Shown here in pieces: positions 58,381 through 64,000 of a DNA stretch of 64,000 nucleotides. Made by a program: the position numbers and the translations under genes. Within the stretch, counting starts at the first letter, position 1. Each line of letters starts with the position of its first letter. The notes below the pieces were generated by a model. It was given only the letters and a program-made list of their open reading frames with translations. It was not told the origin of the DNA and did no database searches. Source of the stretch: Coxiellaceae bacterium (GTDB taxonomy: Bacteria > Pseudomonadota > Gammaproteobacteria > Coxiellales > Coxiellaceae); the NCBI GenBank assembly GCA_011523685.1, contig WTGG01000011.1:86333-150332 (forward strand). Reading direction: 5' to 3'.

Positions 58381-59478
58381 TCAGGCGTCTATGATTGTCG
58401 AGGTTTGGCTGGGTGATGCAGAATGAGAGTGATGACGGTCCATTAATTGTTCAATCAGTGTCATGGTTTGTTCAAGTCCAGATGCATCAGAGTGTTCAGG
58501 CACTTCCGTTATGTTATTGAGTGCTTCGGCTAGACAGTGCTGTGAGAATTGTCTGGCTGTTATATGTTCTATGTTGCAGCATTGTTGAGAAAATAAGCGG
58601 GCAATCAGTTGCTGTGTACGTTGTCTGGGGGGGGTAATGAGTACCGTGGGGAGGCCAATCGCATAAGCCTCGCAGGCTAGCTGGCTGCCGGGTGTGCAGA
58701 TTAAAGCATCAGCTGTTAATAGGTCTTGAATGAATTCATGATGAGGTGTGGCATGTTGGTTGCTGGAAGACTGTAGTGTTTGTCCTGTGTTTCCATAGAA
58801 AGAAAGATAGAGGCCACGTTGTTTAGCGTATTGTGTGATGTCGTGGTAGTTGATTGGCAGTGTTTGATTAAAGTAGATGATGATATGTGTTCCTTGAGGG
58901 TTCCAACTAGTTTGGGTGAGGTATTTGGGTAGGATAGGGGGGACTTGAATGGATTTATGGGTGGAGGATTTTCGGTTAAACGGTGTTGATTGGATGCGTA
59001 GTTGCCCTGGGTTTAAATTAAGTTGCATCATAGTGTTGAGAAGATAGCTCTGAATGCGATCAGAAGTGAGTAAGTTTGTAGGGAGTTCGTATCCATGACA
59101 GTGAAATGAGATATTGGCATGTAGGATTTGATATTTGTATGCTATTCGGCTTAGGCTATGTTCATCATCTGAAATGATAAGATCTGGGGGATTTTTTAAT
59201 AAGGCTTTTGTTAGGGCTTGTTGTTGTGATCGGTAAAAGGGTAGCTGATTTGATAGGGTCGTTTTGCAATATCCGCGTAATGTGTTTGTGTAGGATTGAG
59301 CGTAGCTGGGGAGGTCAACGATGGTGGTGCCTTCAAGTTGTTGTTGGAGGAAGTTCTTGGCTAACCCTTGAGTGTACACAGAGACGTTATGTTGGCGCTC
59401 AGTGAGTGCTTGAATGAGGGGTAAGCTCCTTGTTGCGTGACCAAGGCCTGAACCATTAATAGCATATGTGATTTTCAT
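58381..59478 (-). CDS. Glycosyltransferase of the GT28-like type
   Basis: The protein of about 365 residues opens KITYAINGSGLGHATRSLPL, the Gly-rich loop with GHATR of MurG-like GT-B enzymes. It also has the C-terminal donor site ADALICTPGSQLACEAYAIGLPTVLI. Members of this group add sugars to lipids or sugars; the acceptor is unknown. Two ATGs occur in tandem; the second (59478) is better spaced from AAGGAAG. It precedes xseB by 55 nt on the same strand. Confidence 0.8.
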   Translation of the reverse strand: MKITYAINGSGLGHATRSLPLIQALTERQHNVSVYTQGLAKNFLQQQLEGTTIVDLPSYAQSYTNTLRGYCKTTLSNQLPFYRSQQQALTKALLKNPPDLIISDDEHSLSRIAYKYQILHANISFHCHGYELPTNLLTSDRIQSYLLNTMMQLNLNPGQLRIQSTPFNRKSSTHKSIQVPPILPKYLTQTSWNPQGTHIIIYFNQTLPINYHDITQYAKQRGLYLSFYGNTGQTLQSSSNQHATPHHEFIQDLLTADALICTPGSQLACEAYAIGLPTVLITPPRQRTQQLIARLFSQQCCNIEHITARQFSQHCLAEALNNITEVPEHSDASGLEQTMTLIEQLMDRHHSHSASPSQTSTIIDA

Positions 59479-59636
59479 CATTCTTCCTTAAATGTTTAAA
59501 ATCCTTTTGGCTCTATTGTATTGATTATTAAAGATATTTGTTTATATTTCAATGGCTATCCATTGAATCTGTGAGTGAGAGGCTCTCGATCAAGCGATTG
59601 GCGGTCTTTAGCGTCATCCTGCTGTCTATCGAAGAT

Positions 59637-59665
59637 AAAAAAATAGGTCACATTGTGACCTATTT
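59637..59665 (-). terminator. Rho-independent terminator of ssrA
   Basis: On the minus strand AAATAGGTCAC and GTGACCTATTT form a perfect 11-bp stem with a 3-nt loop and continue into a T run. It lies 8 nt beyond the CCA end of tmRNA. Confidence 0.92.
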
Positions 59666-59673
59666 GGTGAGTT

Positions 59674-60087
59674 TGGTGGAGGCGGCGGGAATCGAACCCG
59701 CGTCCGCTGGTGATCTGCCCTCAGCTCTACATGTTTAGCCCAATCTATTATTTAACGAAGGATTACCCGATTGGCAGGAATAAGTCCAACGCGAGCCCTG
59801 AGGTTTGACTAGATCCCTATGGGCCATAGAGGCTAGCGAGCTTATATGCTATGACTACTCGAATCCCTGCCTATAAGCAAACCGGGTGAGTAGGCTATGC
59901 CGTGTTTTTAAGACGGCGGATTCAGACTTTGTTATGCAGCAACAGCCACAGGTGCAAAGTTAGAATCATTAGCAGCTAGTTTCTTGTTTCCAGCTATTAA
60001 AGTTACAACATTGGGTTTTACGAGATTCGTTGTCTACTCGACATGCACTTTAGGTTTAGCAACCCTCGTCGAAGCCAGGTCGCCCCC
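59674..60087 (-). ncRNA. ssrA: Transfer-messenger RNA (tmRNA)
   Basis: The tRNA-like ends are GGGGGCGACC at 60087 and, at the other end, the T-arm GGGTTCGATTCCC with a final GCCTCCACCA at 59674. GGGGGC pairs with GCCTCC. The tag frame on the minus strand starts at GGA (59991), after AATAGCT, and reads GNKKLAANDSNFAPVAVAA then TAA (59934-59932). The Ala-Ala end is the usual degradation signal. The RNA of about 414 nt is longer than the E. coli form (363 nt). smpB lies just upstream on the same strand. The tag resembles the one I recall for Francisella. Confidence 0.97.
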
Positions 60088-60096
60088 TATGCGGGT

Positions 60097-60124
60097 ATTA
60101 TAGCTTTTAGTGGTTTGGAATCAA
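60097..60124 (-). promoter_or_regulatory. Sigma-70 promoter of ssrA
   Basis: The minus strand reads TTGATT (60124-60119), a 16-nt spacer, then TATAAT (60102-60097). Transcription would begin about 10 nt downstream at the tmRNA 5' end. It lies between smpB and ssrA. Confidence 0.8.
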
Positions 60125-60158
60125 GTTGGGTTTTCCGTAACTTGTTGATTTTAAATTT

Positions 60159-60632
60159 TTAATGCTTGAAGTTTCGTTCTTGTTGGCGTTGCCAGTCTTT
60201 TTCTTTGGCAGATTGGCGCTTGTCATGCAATTTTTTACCTTTGGCGATAGCGATGGATGCCTTTACATGGTGACGGCTCCAATGTAAGTTCAGTGGCACA
60301 ATGGCATAACCTTGTCGATCTTTAGCTTTTTGTAATTTGTCTATTTCTCGACGATTTAATAAGAGTTTTCGTGTGCGCATAGGATCCGGTTGTATATGAG
60401 TGGATGCGCTGAGTAGTGGGGAAATATGGGCACCAAGAAGCCAGGCCTCATTGTTTTTGAGTAGAACATAGCTTTCTTTGAGTTGTGTGCGACCTGCTCG
60501 AATGCTCTTAACTTCCCAGCCTTCAAGGACCAGACCAGCCTCAAAGGTGGTCTCTATGAAGTAGTCGTGGTAAGCCTTTTTGTTACGAGCGATGTCTTGG
60601 CTGGTATTTTTTTTAGAGGTTTGCTTGTTCAT
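60159..60632 (-). CDS. smpB: SsrA-binding protein SmpB
   Basis: SmpB delivers tmRNA to stalled ribosomes. The 157 residues show [20 protein letters not shown], the [11 protein letters not shown] motif and [11 protein letters not shown], ending in the basic tail [14 protein letters not shown] that enters the mRNA channel. ssrA follows on the same strand, with its own promoter. ratA is divergent, 53 nt away. Confidence 0.97.
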   Translation of the reverse strand: MNKQTSKKNTSQDIARNKKAYHDYFIETTFEAGLVLEGWEVKSIRAGRTQLKESYVLLKNNEAWLLGAHISPLLSASTHIQPDPMRTRKLLLNRREIDKLQKAKDRQGYAIVPLNLHWSRHHVKASIAIAKGKKLHDKRQSAKEKDWQRQQERNFKH

Positions 60633-60685
60633 GATGGGGGGTATATTATCAGCAGCAGCAAGATTTATCGAGAGTTAGACGATCC

Positions 60686-61117
60686 ATGCCAAGAATTCAT
60701 AGAGAGTTGGTTGTTTCTTATACCCCTGAGCAAATGTATCAGTTGGTGAATAATGTCGAGTGTTATCCTGATTTTTTACCGGGTTGTGTCTCCAGTCGTA
60801 TTCTTGAGCGTACGCACGCGTCTGTGTCTGCAAGTTTGTCTTTTGCTAAAGGGGGTATGCAAAAATCATTTTCCACTAAAAATACGTTGATGCCACCTAA
60901 TAAAATTGAAATGAGTCTTCTAGAGGGGCCCTTCAAGTATTTGACCGGAATGTGGGAGTTTATTGCTATGCCATCTGGTGCCTGTCGTGTGGTATTAGAT
61001 TTGGAATTTGAGTTCGCTAATCGTATTTTATCAATGATGTTTGGCCCAGTGTTTCATCATGTGGCTCAAAGCATGGTGGGGTCTTTTTGTCAGCAAGCTG
61101 AAGCGGTGTACGCCTAA
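60686..61117 (+). CDS. ratA: RatA/COQ10-like START-domain protein
   Basis: The 143 residues show RELVVSYTPEQMYQLVNNVE, YPDFLPGC and the C-terminal FHHVAQSMVGSFCQQAEAVY of the polyketide cyclase/COQ10 family. E. coli RatA was reported to block ribosome subunit joining, and relatives bind ubiquinone. It overlaps the rnfH-like gene by one nt (TAATG). The smpB-ratA-ratB(rnfH)-bamE order is widespread in gammaproteobacteria. Confidence 0.93.
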   Translation: MPRIHRELVVSYTPEQMYQLVNNVECYPDFLPGCVSSRILERTHASVSASLSFAKGGMQKSFSTKNTLMPPNKIEMSLLEGPFKYLTGMWEFIAMPSGACRVVLDLEFEFANRILSMMFGPVFHHVAQSMVGSFCQQAEAVYA

Positions 61118-61398
61118 TGAAGGTAGTAACGGTGGCGTTTGCAACGCCAGAGCGACAGGTGGAGTTGGATGTGATGATGCGTGGTGTAATGTCGGTCTCT
61201 GATGCCATTGATCAGTCGGGTATCTTACAGCAGTTCCCAAACATTGATTTAGAAAAGCAACCAGTTGGTATTAATAGTCGTAAGGTAAATCTAGATACGC
61301 TGGTCGAGTCAGGTGATCGAGTTGAGATTTTTCGTGAGCTGTATTTAGATCCTATGCAAGCTAGGCATTTGCGTGCAGCTCGAAAAAAAGTGGATTAG
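61117..61398 (+). CDS. rnfH: RnfH-family ubiquitin-like protein
   Basis: The 93-residue protein has the RnfH/RatB pattern: VTVAFATPERQVELDVMMRG, IDLEKQPVGINSRKVNLDT and DRVEIFRELYLDPMQAR. Function is not established; it has a ubiquitin-like beta-grasp fold. It is read in TAATG overlap from ratA and its end overlaps bamE by 4 nt, convergent. Confidence 0.93.
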   Translation: MKVVTVAFATPERQVELDVMMRGVMSVSDAIDQSGILQQFPNIDLEKQPVGINSRKVNLDTLVESGDRVEIFRELYLDPMQARHLRAARKKVD

Positions 61399-61718
61399 GG
61401 TTGTTGGGTGTTTTGGATGTTTGTGACTCGATTATTTTTAAAGCTAATGATGAGTTGTTGTTTGGATAGCTGGTTAGAATTTTTAGCTTGGAAGGTGTAC
61501 ACGTAAGTCGATAGATTGTTTCTAAATAGGTTGGTGAGTACAGGTTTCCCTAATATTTGACTGACTTCTTGGTTTGTCATTCCTGTGTGTATGGAGTTTA
61601 CATTTTTTGCGGTGAGGATATTGCCCTGTTGAACGGGTGGTTGATAGGGCTTAATGCAGCCGGAAAGCGTGATTGCTAAGCTAGTTAGGGTGATGGCAAA
61701 AAATAGGCGTTGTAACAT
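61395..61718 (-). CDS. bamE: Outer membrane assembly lipoprotein BamE
   Basis: BamE is part of the beta-barrel assembly machine. The 107-residue precursor has a lipoprotein signal with LSGC (Cys 21), then INGxT-like NVNSIHTGMTNQEVSQILGKPV, the family core. I start at ATG 61718 (MLQRLFFAITL), five nt after GGAG; the open frame reaches 23 codons further but overlaps the fur promoter. It is divergent from fur, a common arrangement. Confidence 0.93.
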   Translation of the reverse strand: MLQRLFFAITLTSLAITLSGCIKPYQPPVQQGNILTAKNVNSIHTGMTNQEVSQILGKPVLTNLFRNNLSTYVYTFQAKNSNQLSKQQLIISFKNNRVTNIQNTQQP

Positions 61719-61787
61719 GAGTGCTCCACTGTGGTAGTGTGTCGATAACAGTGGTGCGATGATAACTGATTTAATAAGGGGAGTCAC

Positions 61788-62201
61788 TTGAAAGATGAGC
61801 AGCTAAGACGGTTAGGTTTGAAGGTGACTAGTCAACGATTAAAGGTGCTGCAATTATTGGGAGAGCCCGATATTGGTCATGTTAGCGCAGAGGATATTTA
61901 TGGTCGTTTAAAGCAGCAGGGTGAAGATATTGGTTTAGCTACGGTTTATAGAGTCTTAGGCCAGTTTGAATCAGCAGGCTTGGTGAAGCGGCATAGCTTC
62001 GAAGATGATCGTTCGGTATTTGAATTGGATGATGGGGAGCATCATGATCACATGGTCTGTGTGCGGTGTCAGGCTGTTATTGAATTTGTGGATCCAGTGA
62101 TTGAAGATCGACAACGAGATATTGCTGCACGTTACAACTATAAAATGGAAGATCATGATTTGATCATTTATGGTATCTGTCCTAGTTGTCAGACGGAGTG
62201 A
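61788..62201 (+). CDS. fur: Ferric uptake regulator Fur
   Basis: Fur represses iron-uptake genes when bound to Fe2+. The 137 residues show the winged-helix part (LRRLGLKVTSQRLKVLQLL, GLATVYRVLGQFESAGLV), the metal site HHDHMVCVRC and the C-terminal GICPSC. The start is TTG at 61788, four nt after AAGGGGAG; no in-frame ATG lies closer. A clear Fur box was not found upstream. Confidence 0.96.
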   Translation: MKDEQLRRLGLKVTSQRLKVLQLLGEPDIGHVSAEDIYGRLKQQGEDIGLATVYRVLGQFESAGLVKRHSFEDDRSVFELDDGEHHDHMVCVRCQAVIEFVDPVIEDRQRDIAARYNYKMEDHDLIIYGICPSCQTE

Positions 62202-62415
62202 TGATCGATGATGTGACCGGCATGTATGTTTGTTGAATGTCGCTAGATCGAAGTTTCAGTTGACGATATCAGCTTATCTGTATAGGATGCCGAACAGGCT
62301 TATTTGAGCATTGTTTGTCCGTTTTGGTGGGTGTGCAATTATTGATAATTTTAGTTGTTCGCCGTGTTTCTTATCTCTCCTACTACTTATGTAGGAAATC
62401 ACAGTAGGGTGTTAA

Positions 62416-63258
62416 ATGCGTTATTTTTCTCTGGTTAAGCCAGGGATCCTAATGGGTAATAGTATTACTTTATTAGGTGGCTTCTTTTTGGCAATGCATG
62501 GATTGCAATTTGAAGTCATGCCGTTGTTATGGGCGTGGTTGGGTATGTCGATGGTGATTGCATCGGGTTGTATCCTGAATAATTTTATTGATCGTGACAT
62601 TGATGCATTGATGGAACGTACTAAGAAGCGACCTTCAGTACAAGGTACTGTGTCGTTATCAGTAGCTTTATGGCTGGCAATGATGTTGGTGTGTTGTGGG
62701 ATGGGTATCCTTTGGTATGGCGCTAACCCTTTGTCGAGTTATTTATCGGGCTTGGGTTGGTTTACCTACGTTGTATTGTACAGTCTTTGGTTGAAGCGCT
62801 CTTCTGTTTGGGGGACTGCAATAGGCGGTGTGGCCGGTGCAATTCCACCGGTAGTAGGGTATGTCGCACTGGTTGCGAGGCTGGATTATCCAGCGGTACT
62901 GTTATTTTGTGTGTTATTCTTATGGCAGATTCCTCACTCTTACGCGATTGCTCTCTATCGCGAACAAGATTATAGAGTCGCTCGCATCCCTGTGTTGTCG
63001 TTGGTTTGTGGTCATGGCGTGACGCGGTGGTGTATGTTGATATTAACGATGGGTTTTTGTATTGCCATTGTATTGCCTTATTGCTTTGGTTGGTTAGGTG
63101 TTGCCTATGGTATTGTGTCATCGTTTATAGGTGTTTTGTGGTTGATCTGTGCTGTTCGAGGATTTTGGTTGGATGACGTTGGCTTGTGGGGGCGTCAGAT
63201 GTTCTTGTGCTCTTTATTGGCTATCAATGGTTGGGTATTGGCTTTATTGATAGGTTAG
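62416..63258 (+). CDS. cyoE: Protohaem IX farnesyltransferase
   Basis: CyoE makes haem O from haem B and farnesyl diphosphate. The 280 residues form about 9 membrane segments with the prenyltransferase motif NNFIDRDIDALMERTKKRP (near residue 54) and the second YREQDYRVARIPVL. It stands apart from cytochrome oxidase genes. AGGGTG precedes the ATG by 5 nt. Confidence 0.96.
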   Translation: MRYFSLVKPGILMGNSITLLGGFFLAMHGLQFEVMPLLWAWLGMSMVIASGCILNNFIDRDIDALMERTKKRPSVQGTVSLSVALWLAMMLVCCGMGILWYGANPLSSYLSGLGWFTYVVLYSLWLKRSSVWGTAIGGVAGAIPPVVGYVALVARLDYPAVLLFCVLFLWQIPHSYAIALYREQDYRVARIPVLSLVCGHGVTRWCMLILTMGFCIAIVLPYCFGWLGVAYGIVSSFIGVLWLICAVRGFWLDDVGLWGRQMFLCSLLAINGWVLALLIG

Positions 63259-63282
63259 CTTGGGGTAGGTTGAGTGTCTCTC

Positions 63283-63308
63283 GGCGGTACTCGGCGCCGC
63301 CAATTTTT
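63283..63308 (+). terminator. Likely terminator of cyoE
   Basis: GGCGG and CCGCC form a 5-bp GC-only stem followed by AATTTTTG. It is short but lies 25 nt beyond the cyoE stop. Confidence 0.5.
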
Positions 63309-63372
63309 GATCAACTAATGATCATTTTTTTTTGGATAATCTTGATTTGATGGCAGTATTTCCGTGTGTTGC

Positions 63373-63402
63373 TTGACAATCTCTTTTTGTGCTTGGTATA
63401 AC
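63373..63402 (+). promoter_or_regulatory. Sigma-70 promoter of the HU gene
   Basis: A perfect TTGACA (63373-63378), an 18-nt spacer and TATAAC (63397-63402) lie about 56 nt before the HU start. Confidence 0.75.
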
Positions 63403-63457
63403 CGTACCGTCAACATGGATGAAATATTTTTTCCAGATAACACAATAGGGGATGATT

Positions 63458-63754
63458 ATGAATATGAATAAACAAGATTTGATAGATGCTATGGCTGCTG
63501 AAGCTGGTATTACTAAAACAGCTGCTGAAACTGCTTTAAATACATTCACAAGTTCAGTAACAACATGTTTGCGTAATGGCGGTCGTGTGGCTGTTATGGG
63601 CTTTGGTGCTTGGGAATCAGGTCACCGTCCTGCACGTACAGGTCGCAACCCACAAACAGGTGCGCCAATCGAAATTGCTGCAACTAACGTGGCTAAATTT
63701 AAGCCAGGTAAAGCACTAAAAGATGCTTTGAATGAAGAAGCTGTAACAGCTTAA
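63458..63754 (+). CDS. HU-family DNA-binding protein
   Basis: HU is a small nucleoid protein. The 98 residues begin MNMNKQDLIDAMAAEAGITK and include GFGAWESGHRPARTGRNPQT, the DNA-contact arm, then KFKPGKALKDAL. I start at ATG 63458, six nt after AGGGG; ATG 63452 abuts that site. Sequence alone does not say whether it corresponds to HupA or HupB. Confidence 0.94.
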   Translation: MNMNKQDLIDAMAAEAGITKTAAETALNTFTSSVTTCLRNGGRVAVMGFGAWESGHRPARTGRNPQTGAPIEIAATNVAKFKPGKALKDALNEEAVTA

Positions 63755-63797
63755 ATTTTTTTATTGATAAACGATTCGTTTTCGTTTATCTTTCCTG

Positions 63798-63847
63798 CCT
63801 CTGATTGATTTGCTGGTTGAATCAGTGATGACATCAGAGGTTTTTTT
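63798..63847 (+). terminator. Terminator of the HU gene
   Basis: CCTCTGAT and ATCAGAGG form a perfect 8-bp stem, with a nested TGATT/AATCA hairpin in the 27-nt loop, followed by seven T. Confidence 0.8.
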
Positions 63848-63849
63848 CT

Positions 63850-63925
63850 GGGTGCTTAGCTCAGTTGGTAGAGCGTCGCCCTTACAAGGCGAATGTCGGG
63901 GGTTCAAATCCCTCAGCACCCACCA
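63850..63925 (+). tRNA. tRNA-Val (anticodon UAC)
   Basis: GGGTGCT pairs with AGCACCC. The D-arm reads GCTCAGTTGGTAGAGC, the anticodon loop CTTACAA lies in a CGCC/GGCG stem, and the T-arm reads GGTTCAAATCC. The CCA end is encoded (63923-63925). Confidence 0.97.
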
Positions 63926-63941
63926 AAATTGAGATTGTTGC

Positions 63942-64000
63942 GGAGTGGTAGTTCAGTTGGTTAGAATACCGGCCTGTCACGCCGGGGGTCGCGGGTTCGA
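63942..64000 (+). tRNA. tRNA-Asp (anticodon GUC), partial
   Basis: GGAGTGGTAGTTCAGTTGG starts the molecule, the anticodon loop is CTGTCAC between CCGGC and GCCGG, and the T-arm GCGGGTTCGA runs into the window end. The 3' quarter is outside. It follows tRNA-Val by 16 nt, so the two are co-transcribed. Confidence 0.95.

Noticed and set aside
59674..60087. Integrated element at the tmRNA 3' end
   Set aside because: tmRNA genes are common integration sites, but here the 3' end is followed directly by its terminator and a core-type gene; no repeated tail or integrase was seen.
61719..61787. Fur box between bamE and fur
   Set aside because: GATGATAACTGATTT has a few matching bases, but not enough of the 19-bp consensus on either strand.

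Overview
The window is a chromosomal segment of an AT-rich gammaproteobacterium. The evidence is the fis-purH-purD order, acrB-free accB-accC-prmA block, groES-groEL, tolA-tolB-pal-cpoB, dxs-ispA-xseB, smpB next to ssrA, ratA-rnfH and the divergent bamE/fur pair. The predicted tmRNA tag (GNKKLAANDSNFAPVAVAA) resembles the long tag I remember for Francisella. The three-domain LplT/PlsC/acyl-ACP synthetase fusion, the ankyrin gene, the small secreted proteins and the many amino-acid and peptide transporters recall the host-associated Legionellales/Francisella-Piscirickettsia part of the class. I cannot place it more precisely without a search.

Layout. Positions 1-9.5 kb hold purine genes (purD partial, purH) behind fis, then glnS, serA and an amino-acid symporter on the minus strand, and a serB-like phosphatase and ornithine cyclodeaminase on the plus strand. 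At 9.5-13 kb lies the phospholipid-recycling fusion. Between 13 and 18 kb is an accessory zone with small secreted proteins, an internally duplicated membrane protein, an unknown hydrophilic protein, DoxX, one broken gene and a decayed copy of the prmA tail. From 18 to 39.7 kb the content is core: prmA-accC-accB, CBS and lipocalin genes, acnA, groESL with a sigma-32 promoter, proS, four transport or envelope genes, tolA-tolB-pal-cpoB, queE and ttcA. Between 39.7 and 44.8 kb is a second accessory zone with a 612-residue unknown protein, a decayed ttcA tail, a frameshifted gene and a tiny Cys-rich lipoprotein. After clpB (also with a sigma-32 promoter) and a PhnD-like binding protein, 49.2-53.8 kb holds unknown genes: a HAD-type protein, a lipoyl-like protein and an ankyrin protein. 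From 53.8 kb to the end it is core again: bioC-like, gpx, the isoprenoid operon, ssrA/smpB, ratA/rnfH, bamE/fur, cyoE, an HU gene and tRNA-Val and tRNA-Asp.

The most notable structural signal is that both the prmA and ttcA accessory zones have the same design. An intact core gene is followed by unknown genes and then by a degenerate, directly repeated copy of that core gene's 3' end. This is what integration of circular DNA carrying a gene tail, or recombination at gene 3' ends, would leave behind. No integrase, transposase or CRISPR array was found.

Functionally, the window supplies purine, serine, fatty-acid, isoprenoid and haem-side-chain synthesis, protein folding and ribosome rescue, envelope integrity, and uptake of proline, peptides and other amino acids.
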